Below the pieces are notes generated by a model, which made no database searches, was not told the origin of the DNA, and saw nothing but the letters and a program-made list of their open reading frames with translations. This document shows, piece after piece, positions 20,338-30,861 of a stretch of DNA of 64,000 bases. The translations under genes and the position numbers were made by a program. Within the stretch, counting starts at the first letter, position 1. Every line of letters begins with the position of its first letter. This stretch comes from Photobacterium swingsii. GTDB taxonomy: Bacteria > Pseudomonadota > Gammaproteobacteria > Enterobacterales > Vibrionaceae. The stretch covers positions 3,348,001 to 3,412,000 of the forward strand of contig NZ_AP024852.1 of assembly GCF_024346715.1 (NCBI RefSeq), in the 5' to 3' direction.

Positions 20338-21696
20338 TTATTTCAGTTCTGCTAACGCATGAAGTAATTTGTCATGGATCCCACCGAACCCACCATTGCT
20401 CATGACTAAAATATGATCGTTCGGTTTCGCTTGGGCAACAATACGAGCCACCAGCACATCAAGATCACTCTCGGTAAATGCCGGTTGATGACATTGATCT
20501 GCAATCTCTTGTACAGACCAAGGAATATTATCGGGTTGCAATAAAAACACTTCATCAGCAGCGTGTAGCGAAGGGGCTAAATCATCCTTGTGCACACCAA
20601 GCTTCATGGTGTTAGAGCGCGGTTCAAGCACAGCAAGAATACGCTCAGATCCCACCTTGGCACGTAAACCGCCCAACGTCAGTTCTACTGCGGTAGGGTG
20701 ATGAGCAAAGTCATCATAGACGGTGATATCCTTCACTGTCCCTTTCAACTCTAAACGTCGTTTCGTATTCACAAACGTCGCTAAGGCTTCACACCCTAAA
20801 TCTGGTGTCACGCCAACATGACGCGCAGCGGCAATCGCCATTAGCGCATTATTCACATTATGCTCGCCGACCAGATCCCACTTCACTGTACCAACCAACT
20901 GCGCATCAAGATAAACGTCAAACACACTACCGTCGGCAATCTGTTTTTTGGCTTGCCAATGGCCATCGTCGCCAAGGAACTCCAGCTCACTCCAGCACCC
21001 CATATCTAACGTTTGCTGAATATTATCAACACCACTCGGCGCTAAAATACGGCCATTTCCCGGCACAGTTCGCACTAAATGATGAAACTGACGCTGAATC
21101 GCTTTCAAATCATCAAAAATATCTGCGTGATCGAACTCTAGGTTATTCATAATCAGTGTTCGTGGTCGATAATGAACGAACTTAGAACGTTTATCGAAAA
21201 AAGCACTATCGTATTCGTCCGCTTCAACCACAAAGAACATGCTTTCACCTAACCTCGCGGAAATACCGAAGTTTCCAAGCACGCCACCAACTAAGAATCC
21301 TGGTTGATAGCCACAATCTTCAAGGATCCACGCTAACATACTGGCTGTTGTTGTCTTACCGTGAGTACCCGCTACCGCCATTACCCAGCGATCATGCAGT
21401 AAGAACTCCTGCAGCCACTGTGGGCCTGACGTATAGCGCAAATTGTGATTCAACACATATTCCACACAAGGGTTACCGCGACTCATTGCATTACCTATCA
21501 CGACTAGATCAGGGGCCGGCTTGAGCTGTTCAGGGTCATAACCCTGAATTATTTCAATACCTTGAGATTCTAGCAATGTACTCATTGGGGGATAAACATT
21601 GGCGTCACACCCAGTGACTTTATGGCCAAGTTGACGCGCAAGTAAGGCCGCACCGCCCATGAAAGTGCCGCAGATTCCTAGTATATGGATATGCAT
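20338..21696 (-). CDS. mpl: Murein tripeptide ligase Mpl
   Basis: Attaches recycled L-Ala-D-Glu-meso-DAP to UDP-MurNAc in peptidoglycan recycling. It has 452 residues, Mur-ligase family. The N-terminal UDP-binding domain begins [14 protein letters not shown], which distinguishes Mpl from MurC. The ATP loop AGTHGKTTT is at 109-117. The central region contains [16 protein letters not shown] and [12 protein letters not shown], and the C-terminal domain contains [12 protein letters not shown]. The ribosome site is weak. It is divergent from fbp, as in the E. coli neighbourhood. Confidence 0.96.
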   Translation of the reverse strand: MHIHILGICGTFMGGAALLARQLGHKVTGCDANVYPPMSTLLESQGIEIIQGYDPEQLKPAPDLVVIGNAMSRGNPCVEYVLNHNLRYTSGPQWLQEFLLHDRWVMAVAGTHGKTTTASMLAWILEDCGYQPGFLVGGVLGNFGISARLGESMFFVVEADEYDSAFFDKRSKFVHYRPRTLIMNNLEFDHADIFDDLKAIQRQFHHLVRTVPGNGRILAPSGVDNIQQTLDMGCWSELEFLGDDGHWQAKKQIADGSVFDVYLDAQLVGTVKWDLVGEHNVNNALMAIAAARHVGVTPDLGCEALATFVNTKRRLELKGTVKDITVYDDFAHHPTAVELTLGGLRAKVGSERILAVLEPRSNTMKLGVHKDDLAPSLHAADEVFLLQPDNIPWSVQEIADQCHQPAFTESDLDVLVARIVAQAKPNDHILVMSNGGFGGIHDKLLHALAELK

Positions 21697-21881
21697 AATT
21701 GTCGACTCACAAACTTAAAAAATGTGAAGTCACGCTTTTGCGTTACTTCGTTACCATAAAAAAGATCTTTATATACAATTGGATACGAGGCATTAATGCC
21801 GAAACACGTACAAAATTGTCCAATAGAGACATTGTACCTGAGTTTTCAGCCCCCCATGACAACTTGATGCAAGGATTGTGT

Positions 21882-22898
21882 ATGTCCGATATTAGAACCT
21901 TAGGTGAGTTCATTGTCGAGAAACAAAATGACTTCTCCCACGCCAGTGGCGAACTCTCTTCACTGCTTGGTTCAATTAAGCTTGCAGCGAAAATCGTTAA
22001 CCGCGAAATCAACAAGGCTGGTCTTGTTGATATTACAGGCGCGGTAGGCTGTGAAAATGTACAAGGCGAAGAGCAACAAAAGCTCGACCTGTACGCCAAT
22101 GATAAATTCAAAGCAGCTTTAGAAGCACGCGATCAAGTGTGTGGCGTTGCCAGTGAAGAAGAAGATGAAGCCGTTGCGTTCAACAAAGAACTCAACCGTA
22201 ACTCGAAGTACGTTGTTTTAATGGATCCACTGGATGGTTCTTCGAACATTGACGTAAACGTTTCCGTCGGCACTATCTTCTCTATCTACCGCCGTGTTTC
22301 ACCAGTTGGTACCCCACCAACTCAAGAAGATTTCTTACAGCCTGGTCACCGTCAAGTCGCGGCAGGCTACATCATCTACGGTTCATCCACCATGCTTGTA
22401 TATACCACAGGTAATGGTGTTCATGGTTTTACCTATGATCCGTCACTTGGCGTATTCTGCCTGTCACATGAAAATATGTGTATTCCTAAAGATGGTCGTA
22501 TCTATTCGATTAACGAAGGTAACTACATCCGTTTTCCTGAAGGCGTGAAAAAGTACATCAAATTCTGCCAAGAAAATGTGCCAGAAGATGATCGTCCGTA
22601 TACATCTCGCTACATTGGCTCATTGGTTGCGGACTTCCATCGTAACCTACTTAAAGGCGGCATTTACATGTACCCAAGTACGGCAACTCACCCTAGCGGT
22701 AAGCTACGCCTGCTGTACGAGTGCAACCCAATGGCCTTCTTGATTGAACAAGCTGGCGGTATCGCCTCTGATGGCGCCAACCGCATTATGGATATCAAGC
22801 CAACCGAACTTCACGAACGTATTCCTTTCTTCGTCGGTTCGACCAATATGGTCCATAAAGTTGAAGAGTTCATCAAAGAGTTCCCAACAAAATACTAA
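21882..22898 (+). CDS. fbp: Fructose-1,6-bisphosphatase class I
   Basis: Gluconeogenic hydrolysis of fructose 1,6-bisphosphate. It has 338 residues from ATG 21882, after AAGGA. The frame runs 61 codons further upstream, but that part is low-complexity intergenic sequence and [15 protein letters not shown] is the family start. The metal-binding signature [19 protein letters not shown] is intact. Substrate loops [21 protein letters not shown] and [14 protein letters not shown] match E. coli. ppa is next on the same strand. Confidence 0.97.
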   Translation: MSDIRTLGEFIVEKQNDFSHASGELSSLLGSIKLAAKIVNREINKAGLVDITGAVGCENVQGEEQQKLDLYANDKFKAALEARDQVCGVASEEEDEAVAFNKELNRNSKYVVLMDPLDGSSNIDVNVSVGTIFSIYRRVSPVGTPPTQEDFLQPGHRQVAAGYIIYGSSTMLVYTTGNGVHGFTYDPSLGVFCLSHENMCIPKDGRIYSINEGNYIRFPEGVKKYIKFCQENVPEDDRPYTSRYIGSLVADFHRNLLKGGIYMYPSTATHPSGKLRLLYECNPMAFLIEQAGGIASDGANRIMDIKPTELHERIPFFVGSTNMVHKVEEFIKEFPTKY

Positions 22899-22927
22899 GC
22901 ATCTCATATCACGTCTTAAATAATTTC

Positions 22928-22954
22928 GTACAAGCTGTGTGATGCAGCTTGTAC
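22928..22954 (+). terminator. Hairpin after fbp
   Basis: A perfect ten-base stem GTACAAGCTG with its complement around a seven-base loop. The T run is weak, so termination may be partial. Confidence 0.55.
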
Positions 22955-23063
22955 ATCTTCACTGAAACGCCTACAACCCTCTCCAATTTCACTTCTTTTT
23001 CATCATTGCTGGTTATACTTCTAGACATGTAACCGTGTTTTAACTCATTAAAAGGAATTCGTT

Positions 23064-23591
23064 ATGAGCTTAAATAATGTCCCTGCAGGTAAGGACATTC
23101 CAGAAGATATCTATGTCGTGATTGAGATCCCAGCCAACGCAGATCCAATCAAATATGAAGTCGATAAAGACACGGGAGCAATTTTCGTTGATCGCTTTAT
23201 GTCGACCCCGATGTTTTACCCATGTAACTACGGCTACGTAAACGAAACCCTCTCACTCGATGGCGATCCGGTTGATGTTTTAGTTCCCACACCACACCCA
23301 CTCGTACCTGGTGCAGTGATCCGTTGTCGCCCTGTCGGGGTGCTAAAAATGTCTGATGAATCGGGCGAAGATGCCAAAGTGGTCGCGGTTCCACACAGTA
23401 AACTCACTAAAGAATACGATCATATTCAAGATGTCGGCGATCTACCTGAACTACTGAAAGCACAAATCACCCACTTCTTTGAACGCTATAAAGAACTGGA
23501 AGCGGGCAAGTGGGTCAAAGTCGAAGGCTGGGGTGATGTTACGGCTGCCAAAGAAGAAATTCTAGCGTCATACCAACGCGCACAAAAATAA
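23064..23591 (+). CDS. ppa: Inorganic pyrophosphatase
   Basis: Soluble family I pyrophosphatase, 175 residues (E. coli 176), hydrolysing PPi to drive biosynthesis. The metal-binding signature DGDPVDVLV places Asp66, Asp68 and Asp71. YPCNYGYV precedes it and the later KVVAVP segment is intact. It starts after AAAAGGAATT. One PPi source, ATP sulfurylase (cysN), lies elsewhere in the window but is not linked to it. Confidence 0.98.
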   Translation: MSLNNVPAGKDIPEDIYVVIEIPANADPIKYEVDKDTGAIFVDRFMSTPMFYPCNYGYVNETLSLDGDPVDVLVPTPHPLVPGAVIRCRPVGVLKMSDESGEDAKVVAVPHSKLTKEYDHIQDVGDLPELLKAQITHFFERYKELEAGKWVKVEGWGDVTAAKEEILASYQRAQK

Positions 23592-23616
23592 CCCAAGCGA
23601 CAACAATGATAGGCAT

Positions 23617-23654
23617 ATAAAAAAGCCCCAAACACTGAAGTGCTTGGGGCTTTA
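23617..23654. terminator. Terminator between ppa and ytfP
   Basis: Stem AGCCCCAA paired with TTGGGGCT, with one inner mismatch, flanked by an A tract and TTTA. It serves converging genes. Confidence 0.8.
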
Positions 23655-23691
23655 ACGTCTCTATTTTCGTGCAGTTACAACTTAAATCACG

Positions 23692-24042
23692 CTAGCGCTG
23701 ACACCAATTACCCGAGATTATTAGCGGCATCCCGTCTAACGAGTGCAAGTATAAATATACCCAAGCGTGGCCATAAGGGGTAACAACCAATTGCCGTGTA
23801 TACCCTGTTGGGTATTCCTCTAGCCGATCTAATGCCTCAAACGTTGCAGTATCCACTTGGTAAACTTCGCCGTATAAGGCTATCGCAGAGGACTCATCTA
23901 CCACCGCACCTGGGTAGGCGCCCAAATCATACAAGGCGTAACCCCTCGTTAGCTCTGCTCCACCAAGAAATCTGGCATCCACTAAGAGATGGTGATTCGA
24001 TTCACCTTGGCGCAAGGTGCCATATACAAAGACTAAGCTCAT
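23692..24042 (-). CDS. ytfP: Gamma-glutamylcyclotransferase-like protein YtfP
   Basis: A 116-residue member of the GGCT/AIG2-like fold. The start is VFVYGTLRQGESNHHLL, and LYDLGAYPGAV and GEVYQVD follow, as in E. coli YtfP. The biochemical activity of bacterial YtfP is not established. I choose ATG 24042, after AGGAAAG, over the GTG one codon earlier. It lies 11 bases after tamB in the tamA-tamB-ytfP order seen in E. coli. Confidence 0.92.
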   Translation of the reverse strand: MSLVFVYGTLRQGESNHHLLVDARFLGGAELTRGYALYDLGAYPGAVVDESSAIALYGEVYQVDTATFEALDRLEEYPTGYTRQLVVTPYGHAWVYLYLHSLDGMPLIISGNWCQR

Positions 24043-24053
24043 CACCTTTCCTA

Positions 24054-27000
24054 TTAATCAAATTCAAATTGGTACAGTAAATCCACTGCATTATGTAAAC
24101 CTGAAATAGCTTCAATGTATAAGTCAGTCATTAAGCGGTAACGCACTGTAAACTCACCCAAACTATTAAAGATCCCCACGCCATATTTCACCTGCAAGCC
24201 GGGAGCAATATAGCCACTGATTGTCACTTGGGAATCATCGCCCGAGCCCGCAGTATCCACGGCAAGATCTTGAACCCCAAATGCTTTACCAACATCCCCC
24301 ACCAGCTGACTACTTTGTGCGAGTCCCATGCTGATCAAGGCTGTGGTCATTGCGCTACTGTTGTCTCCCGATTCACTGTCGATATCCTTACCACGTAATA
24401 TATACGACAACGCGTTTTGCTGAGGCATCGCGGGATCAGAGAAGATATCAATCTTAGGCTCATCAGCAGGGCCAGTTACTCGAATACCGGCCACCACACT
24501 ATCTTCAATATTTTCAGGATCGCGTATCGCTTCCATTGAAAGATAAGGCTGATCTGCTGGGCCATTAAACAAGATCTGTCCTTTACGGATCACCAATTCC
24601 TGCCCAAACGAGCGATAAGTACCGTCCTTAATATTTACTTCACCATACACTAAAGGCTCATTGTCTTTCTGACGTACATTAAGATCACCTTTTAGATTAG
24701 CCTTAAGGCCAAATGCTGAAATTTTTACGTCATTACCAATCTTCACTAAGACGTTAGTTTTAATTGAGAACGGGATCGGTTTTTCTTTTTCTATTGGCTC
24801 TAACTGATCATTGAGTAAGACTTCATCATCCGATACCGCAACCGCTGATTGCGGTAGCTGATCAACTTTAATGCGCCCCCATGGGATACCAATGTTACCG
24901 CTAATTTCAGCTTGTTTCGGCGATGCCGCTATCTTTAAGTGCGGTGACACTTTCATTGCTAACATAGGTGGTACGCTTAACGCGAGCTCATCACCATTCA
25001 CATTAAGCTCGGTACGCCAATTGTCTAATTCAGTCCAATCCGCTTTACCGCGGAGTAATAACTTACCATCTGGCGTTATCACATTACCGTTAATAACTGC
25101 ACCAAAACCAGAGAAGGTTGCCGTTAAATCAGCTTGCTCAACATCGATGGGTGCCGTTTTACCACTGAGTTTCACTTTACTGACACTCAAGCCACCATTT
25201 ACCGCTGGATGCAGTGCCGCCCCTGTTAGGTGAATATCAGCATCGACTTGGCCACCAAAATCACGGAAGTCATTTAACAAGGGGTGTAAAAAGTCGAGCA
25301 TGAAGCGATCAATCTTCACTTTGGCATCAATTTGCTGTTCGGCCGTCAACTGGGTAACCCGTGCTTGACCACTGACATCACCGTTATCTTTCACCCCAAT
25401 AAGCCAATCTGCATTTAGTACATCATTTTTCATTTCAGCATTAACAGTGACTTTATCCCAACCAACATTGAGTGGTGGTTTCGTCTCATCAACTTGCTGC
25501 GATAACGATCCTGCCGGCATGACGACAGCCGCTTTTACGTATGGAGCCGATTCTGGCGCCCATACAGCTTCAACGTTAGCACCCACTTCGCCCTTAACAA
25601 TTAACTCAGGTGGTAAGAAAGGTTTAATGATGTCGAAATCAAATCGCTTAAGTGCAAGTTTGGCGTGGCCTGACTTGCCTGCTTCTAGTGGCTCAACTAA
25701 ACATAATCCCGCTGAATTTTGTTGCCAACAATGCGCAGCAACCGTCGCCAACTCCGTTTTTAGGTTGTAGCCAAGCGCTGTGGGTTGATTTAAGCGCCAT
25801 GGTCCAACCGGAGTACCAAATTCTGCTTGCTGTAAAACACCTTGCCAGCCCAGCTTACGATCTAAGGCGCCAGTTAAACGCAGCTGTGCACTCGCAGGTT
25901 CTGCGTCGATATCCACGACCAATTCATGCTGCTTTTCAGTTCCCGTAAAAGTAAGCGATAGATCTTTTAATTTAGTCTCTTCGTACTGCCCATTCTGGGC
26001 GGTTAAAGCAATATCAGCATTCAGTTGTGGTAGCGGCGATACACGACCAGTTAAGTTAAATGCTTGTAAGCTTGCTAATTCTTGCCAACCTAGAGCTTGG
26101 CCTTCCAAATCTAGCTGGATATCAGGCTCTAGCATCTTGCCTGACAAAGCCACATTACCAATAACAGAGCCGCGAACATCTGGTATGGATTGAGCTAAAT
26201 TCGGTGCATTAATTCTAGCTGTCATGTCCCAGTTTTTAGCTAACGAACCTTTCGCCACTAAACCATTCGGACCATGATTTAAAGACAAGCCATTGGTGAC
26301 CAATTCAATATTACCGTTACCCGCAATATCTTTGGCATCAAGCTGCCCTTTTAGCGAGAAGTCTTGCGACATCACATTGCCATCAACGCTCAAGACAGGA
26401 AGTTTAACAAACCAGCCTCCTTTGGTTGTCAGTCCGCCCGATGTCTGTAGCTGTCCACTTAATTTACCTGGAACTTCTGACCATTGTTTGTCCGGCTGAA
26501 TATCTGCAAACGCCAGCTGTCCCTGCCAAACAACATTTTTCTTCCAGTTCGCTTTGGCTTTACCAGTAATCACCCCACCTAATGTATTGACCTTCAACGA
26601 TGAGAGTGAAACTTTTTCTAAGTCTCCGCTTCCTTTTAAATCAACAGCCACGGCAGGCATAGGTTCGCCATCAATCGCGCTCTTTAGATCAAAATTAAAG
26701 CCATCTAGACTACCTTTCGCTTTGAGTGAGGTATCAGCAACTTCAAATTCTGCTTTGCTATCAATAGGCCATTGGATATGGTGACTCTTTAACGATAGAT
26801 CGAACGGTAGCTTTGGATCTAACGGTGATAACTTACCCGCTAATACTGCGTCTATCGTACCTTTTAGCTTCGCATTTAACGCTAACTTACCTATGCTGCC
26901 ATCGGCTTTAAGTGCCAGTTGATGGCCACTTAACGGCGCCATGGCAATATCAACAACGGCATCGAGCGTCAGAGGATAATCATCTAACAAAGATACATGG

Positions 27001-27809
27001 GTGGATGCATTTAGTACGGCTTGGGGCACATCAAGGAATAGCTTCGAAACATTAACGTCATGCCCTTGCGCTGAAGCCACCAGCTCCAGTTGATTAACAA
27101 CCTGTGGTGTTTCTCCTTTCAATGTAAAGTTTTTCACTGTGAAACGCTGCACATCAAAATCCAATGGCAAGAGCACTTCAGGTAAAGCAATGGCTTCATC
27201 CGTTTTATCTGCAGGTTCAACAGCTTTCGGCGTTTGCTCTGGGCTTGTCTCCGTTTTTGCGAGTGTCAGCTCAATATCTTGCCAATCTGTCGGCTTGAGT
27301 GTTACCAAAGATCCAACTAACTCAGCCGCAGTTGAAAAGTGCTGCCAACGCACCTTATTACCCAAAATATCTAGGTCGATATCATCAAGCAGCACCCGAT
27401 CAATGCTAATCGGTAAGGGTAAAGTAATCGATGCTGTCGTCGCTCCCTCTTCTACTGGCGCTTCATCTGACGAGCTTTCCGGTAACCTTGGCATCGAAAA
27501 TTGCACACCAGATATCGCAAGTTCTCGCACACACACTTCAGGGGTCAACAAACAACGATCATCGAGATCCAGGTGCAGACGATCGGCCTGTAAGTCGATC
27601 CCTTGATCTTGATAACGAACATTCTCAAGCTGAAAACCACGGAAAAGTGCCCCTTGCACACCTGAAATCGTTAACGCAGGCAGTGCTTTTTGTGCCCCCC
27701 ACGCAGCCACCTTTACCCCAGCAGGGGTATATAGCAAAGTAGCCAGTACAATAACGAGAAAAATAAGCGTTGCGATAACTGCAATAGAAATACGCTTAAG
27801 CCAAATCAT
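24054..27809 (-). CDS. tamB: Translocation and assembly module protein TamB
   Basis: A very long periplasm-spanning protein (1251 residues) anchored in the inner membrane. With TamA it forms the TAM complex; TamB-like AsmA/VPS13-type proteins are also implicated in phospholipid transfer to the outer membrane. A single N-terminal transmembrane helix (about residues 7-27) is followed by a long stretch of repetitive beta structure rich in DLKGSG-like turns. The C-terminal DUF490 domain includes GEVNIKDGTYRSFGQELVIRKGQILFNG and QNALSYILRGKD. The start overlaps the tamA stop as ATGA. Confidence 0.95.
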   Translation of the reverse strand: MIWLKRISIAVIATLIFLVIVLATLLYTPAGVKVAAWGAQKALPALTISGVQGALFRGFQLENVRYQDQGIDLQADRLHLDLDDRCLLTPEVCVRELAISGVQFSMPRLPESSSDEAPVEEGATTASITLPLPISIDRVLLDDIDLDILGNKVRWQHFSTAAELVGSLVTLKPTDWQDIELTLAKTETSPEQTPKAVEPADKTDEAIALPEVLLPLDFDVQRFTVKNFTLKGETPQVVNQLELVASAQGHDVNVSKLFLDVPQAVLNASTHVSLLDDYPLTLDAVVDIAMAPLSGHQLALKADGSIGKLALNAKLKGTIDAVLAGKLSPLDPKLPFDLSLKSHHIQWPIDSKAEFEVADTSLKAKGSLDGFNFDLKSAIDGEPMPAVAVDLKGSGDLEKVSLSSLKVNTLGGVITGKAKANWKKNVVWQGQLAFADIQPDKQWSEVPGKLSGQLQTSGGLTTKGGWFVKLPVLSVDGNVMSQDFSLKGQLDAKDIAGNGNIELVTNGLSLNHGPNGLVAKGSLAKNWDMTARINAPNLAQSIPDVRGSVIGNVALSGKMLEPDIQLDLEGQALGWQELASLQAFNLTGRVSPLPQLNADIALTAQNGQYEETKLKDLSLTFTGTEKQHELVVDIDAEPASAQLRLTGALDRKLGWQGVLQQAEFGTPVGPWRLNQPTALGYNLKTELATVAAHCWQQNSAGLCLVEPLEAGKSGHAKLALKRFDFDIIKPFLPPELIVKGEVGANVEAVWAPESAPYVKAAVVMPAGSLSQQVDETKPPLNVGWDKVTVNAEMKNDVLNADWLIGVKDNGDVSGQARVTQLTAEQQIDAKVKIDRFMLDFLHPLLNDFRDFGGQVDADIHLTGAALHPAVNGGLSVSKVKLSGKTAPIDVEQADLTATFSGFGAVINGNVITPDGKLLLRGKADWTELDNWRTELNVNGDELALSVPPMLAMKVSPHLKIAASPKQAEISGNIGIPWGRIKVDQLPQSAVAVSDDEVLLNDQLEPIEKEKPIPFSIKTNVLVKIGNDVKISAFGLKANLKGDLNVRQKDNEPLVYGEVNIKDGTYRSFGQELVIRKGQILFNGPADQPYLSMEAIRDPENIEDSVVAGIRVTGPADEPKIDIFSDPAMPQQNALSYILRGKDIDSESGDNSSAMTTALISMGLAQSSQLVGDVGKAFGVQDLAVDTAGSGDDSQVTISGYIAPGLQVKYGVGIFNSLGEFTVRYRLMTDLYIEAISGLHNAVDLLYQFEFD

Positions 27810-29527
27810 AATTCAGGCCCTAAGGTAAAGTGGAGTTGGATACGATCATCGGATGGGCGATCAAGCCCCCATGCAACATCAAAACGAATAGGGCCTACTG
27901 GCGATGCCCAGCGTACGCCGACACCGGCACCACTTTTCCAGTCAGGTGAATCAATCCACGCAGAGCCATAGTCATAGAAAAGCGCTCCCCACCAATCGCC
28001 GTATACTCGATATTGGTATTCAACGGAACTGGTCAGCATGTACTGACCACCGCGAAGTTTATTATCATTATCCCTTGGCGCAATGGTCTCGTAGCCATAG
28101 CCGCGTAGGCTGTTATCACCGCCAATGAAAAAACGCATAGAAGGTGGGACATCTTCAATACGATCAGCAACAACTGCGCCACCATCAAGACGTAATAGCC
28201 CACGATGATTCTCTCCTGCACTACGAATCCACGCACTACGGCCACGAAAACGAGCAATACGCGTATCTGAGCCCAAAGCGGGATCGGCATACTCAACCGA
28301 GATTAAATGCTTATCAGCCCAAGTTGGCATCGCACCACCACGTGCGCGGGTTTTACTATACGTCACACCCGGAATCAGCATGTTCAACACGCCTTTTTCA
28401 TTATTCCCTTGTTTGTAATCTTCCGTTAACCAACGTAATGACGCGATACGTTTCCACCCATGTTTTAGCAACCAATGACGCTCAAGACCTAATGTAAGCT
28501 GAGTACTCACTGTATCGTGATTGTCGGTGTAGCTTAAGCCGCCCACAATCTGGTAGTAATCATTTAAAACATCATCGAGTGGGATTTTATAGGTGGCTTC
28601 AATTTTTGGCTGCACCGCTGAGATTTCAGTTTTAACGCTCAGGCTGTGCCCTGCACTGTTGATCCACGGCTTTTTCCAGTTAAATTTTAAACGCGGACCA
28701 GTATCAGTCGAAAAACCAATACCGGTTTCAATCTGGTTACGAACCTGTGGGGCTAAACTGACTCGAACAGGAATTTCATTATCTTCTAGCTTAGAAACAT
28801 CACCACCAACAAAAATCGAAGAGAACCAACCTACATTTGATAAGCGCTGATTAAACTCACCGAGCTTAGATGCTAAGTAAGGCTCATCTTCATCATAGGG
28901 GATCAACGACTGCAAACGATCTTCGTCAATCTGGCTACCTGTGAATACAGTCTCACCAAAGTTATAGCGGATCCCACTATCAAAAGAGATAAGGATAAAA
29001 GCTTCACTGCGCGATGGGGCAACCTCCATCACACTCTTCTCAAACTTCGCATCAAAGTAACCTTTACGCAGGGCAAGGCTGCTTAACGCGGATTTTAATG
29101 CTTCGTACTTACCGTGGTTCAGTGGTTCACCTAACCCCATGCCACTGTTGCGCACTAGCGCGATAAAATCGATATCGTCTTTAGCCATCCCACGAATATC
29201 AATATTACTACGAGCAATACGCGTTTGTGGTCCAGCATCCACTGTCACAGTCAGCTCGCTGTTTTTCCCTTCTTTTACATCATAAGTAAAGGTTGGCTGA
29301 TAATGGCCTAATGCTTTTAATGCTGACTTTATTTCATTTTCGAGTTGCTCTCGAAAGCGAAGTGATGTGCTGTATTCGTCTTCAGGGATCCCTTGAATAT
29401 AAGCATCGACATTATCTTCAAGGCTACCACTCAGTCCTGTAATCGTTAGATCTGTGCTCGCACTGGCGGGAAAAGAAAACAGGAGAGCTAGAGCGGGAAA
29501 GCTAAACCGCTTATACAATGAATTCAT
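27806..29527 (-). CDS. tamA: Translocation and assembly module outer-membrane protein TamA
   Basis: Omp85-family outer-membrane protein, 573 residues from ATG 29527. The signal peptide ends at about PASAS. Three POTRA domains occupy about 25-270. A 16-strand barrel follows, with the lid-lock type motif in RGRSAWIRSAGENHRG and the Omp85 strands FFIGGDNSLRGYGYETI and GVGVRWASPVGPIRFDVAWGL. The frame extends 20 codons further upstream, but that segment lacks a signal sequence. It is divergent from msrA, as in E. coli. Confidence 0.95.
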   Translation of the reverse strand: MNSLYKRFSFPALALLFSFPASASTDLTITGLSGSLEDNVDAYIQGIPEDEYSTSLRFREQLENEIKSALKALGHYQPTFTYDVKEGKNSELTVTVDAGPQTRIARSNIDIRGMAKDDIDFIALVRNSGMGLGEPLNHGKYEALKSALSSLALRKGYFDAKFEKSVMEVAPSRSEAFILISFDSGIRYNFGETVFTGSQIDEDRLQSLIPYDEDEPYLASKLGEFNQRLSNVGWFSSIFVGGDVSKLEDNEIPVRVSLAPQVRNQIETGIGFSTDTGPRLKFNWKKPWINSAGHSLSVKTEISAVQPKIEATYKIPLDDVLNDYYQIVGGLSYTDNHDTVSTQLTLGLERHWLLKHGWKRIASLRWLTEDYKQGNNEKGVLNMLIPGVTYSKTRARGGAMPTWADKHLISVEYADPALGSDTRIARFRGRSAWIRSAGENHRGLLRLDGGAVVADRIEDVPPSMRFFIGGDNSLRGYGYETIAPRDNDNKLRGGQYMLTSSVEYQYRVYGDWWGALFYDYGSAWIDSPDWKSGAGVGVRWASPVGPIRFDVAWGLDRPSDDRIQLHFTLGPEL

Positions 29528-29694
29528 TCTTATTTTGCTTCTTTTTCTAAAGTCGTGAACCAAGGTGCGTACAAAATATTCTGACAAACCACGCGCTTAG
29601 TCGCCAGTATTTATTTTGCAAAAAATTGATCATTGATTGTGTCACGTAATTTCACTATTTTCTTTATACCAAGCAGCATAAAAAGGAAGTAATA

Positions 29695-30339
29695 ATGGCG
29701 CTGACAAAACAAACCATGATCTCGCAGGATGCAGCTCTTATTGGTAGAGCAACCGCTATTAAGCTAAGCCACCCACATACTGTACTCGGCACTCCACTCA
29801 ATGATGATATTCCAGCAGGTTGTGATTCTCTCATTGTCGGAATGGGCTGCTTTTGGGGAGCGGAACGTTTATTCTGTCAACAAGATGGTATTTATAGCAC
29901 GGCGGTTGGCTACTGTGGCGGCTTTACGCCAAACCCCAGCTACGATGAAGTCTGCTCAGGAAAAACAGGGCATACAGAAGTAGTCAGAATTATCTTTGAC
30001 CCTGAAATCATTTCACTACACCAGCTACTTGCACTCTTTTGGGAAAACCACAACCCAACTCAGGGCATGAAGCAAGGAAACGACACCGGCACCCAGTACC
30101 GCTCAGCGATTTACACTAACTCCGATTCACAACACACCAGCTCAATCACAAGCCTAAAGAAATACCAACAAGCACTTGCTGACAACAAGGTGATGGCAGC
30201 TATCACTACTGAAATTCAAGCCGCGAGCACGTTTTATTTTGCAGAAGAGTACCATCAGCAATATTTAGCAAAAAATCCAAATGGCTACTGTGGGCTAGGA
30301 GGTACAGGGATCTGTTTACCACCTTCATTAAAGACTTAA
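29695..30339 (+). CDS. msrA: Peptide methionine-S-sulfoxide reductase MsrA
   Basis: Repairs oxidised methionine (S-epimer) in proteins. It has 214 residues (E. coli 212). The catalytic Cys52 lies in GMGCFWGAERLF. The recycling Cys199 and Cys207 lie in GYCGLGGTGICLP at the C terminus, the three-cysteine E. coli-type arrangement. YCGG, EVVRIIFDP and GNDTGTQYRSAIY are intact. The start follows AAAAGGAAG. It is divergent from tamA and convergent with ytfK. Confidence 0.97.
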   Translation: MALTKQTMISQDAALIGRATAIKLSHPHTVLGTPLNDDIPAGCDSLIVGMGCFWGAERLFCQQDGIYSTAVGYCGGFTPNPSYDEVCSGKTGHTEVVRIIFDPEIISLHQLLALFWENHNPTQGMKQGNDTGTQYRSAIYTNSDSQHTSSITSLKKYQQALADNKVMAAITTEIQAASTFYFAEEYHQQYLAKNPNGYCGLGGTGICLPPSLKT

Positions 30340-30348
30340 GACTTCGAC

Positions 30349-30374
30349 GATACCCGCGAGATGACGTGGGTATC
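30349..30374. terminator. Hairpin between msrA and ytfK
   Basis: A ten-base stem with one wobble around a six-base loop between converging genes. No T run is present. Confidence 0.4.
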
Positions 30375-30582
30375 AATAAGCTTCCGCTGCAAGTAACTGA
30401 ATTTCCTTGTTCACCTCGGTTAATGCACTCAAGGCTTTTAAGTCTTGGGATTTAGGCGGCAGTAAGCGCCCACAATCAAACTCAAAGGCTCCTACTCCCA
30501 TAATAAACAAACGCCCTCTGAAGTAACTTTTCACATAGCGGGCAATTTGATTTGGTCGATATTGTTTAAATATTTTTAGCAT
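30373..30582 (-). CDS. ytfK: DUF1107 family protein YtfK
   Basis: A 69-residue protein very similar to E. coli YtfK across its length (KIFKQYRPNQIARYVKSYFRGRLFI, GAFEFDCGRLLPPK, LSALTEVNKEI). In E. coli, YtfK promotes SpoT-dependent (p)ppGpp accumulation under phosphate or fatty acid stress; whether that holds here is inference. A good ribosome site, AGAGGAA, precedes the ATG. Its position between msrA and ytfJ matches the E. coli ytf cluster. Confidence 0.9.
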   Translation of the reverse strand: MLKIFKQYRPNQIARYVKSYFRGRLFIMGVGAFEFDCGRLLPPKSQDLKALSALTEVNKEIQLLAAEAY

Positions 30583-30795
30583 GAGTTCCTCTCTTTCACA
30601 TAGCTATAGACCAATAGAAACGAAATTTGTTTCATTCACCTGATATAAAAAACCATGCAATATATTCGCCAAAAATCCCTTCCTCAGCGTTTCCTTCATC
30701 GCGCATTTTCACTCTAGAACAAAAACACACCGACAACCGTTTTAATTATGATTAACAACAAAAAATAAAGTGATTCATGTCTAATCTTGTTAACT

Positions 30796-30808
30796 GGTAT
30801 AACCAGAT
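30796..30808. promoter_or_regulatory. Small palindrome upstream of ytfJ
   Basis: CTGGT-ATA-ACCAG, a 13-base two-fold-symmetric element about 54 bases before the ytfJ ATG. It may be an operator, or chance. Confidence 0.3.
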
Positions 30809-30861
30809 TGACGCGCATTTACTAAGATAATAAGGCGTCTAACTAAAACTGGAAAAAAACA

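Noticed and set aside
21699..21881. A 61-codon N-terminal extension of fbp
   Set aside because: The extension has no family similarity and covers the mpl-fbp promoter gap; ATG 21882 has a ribosome site and the expected start.
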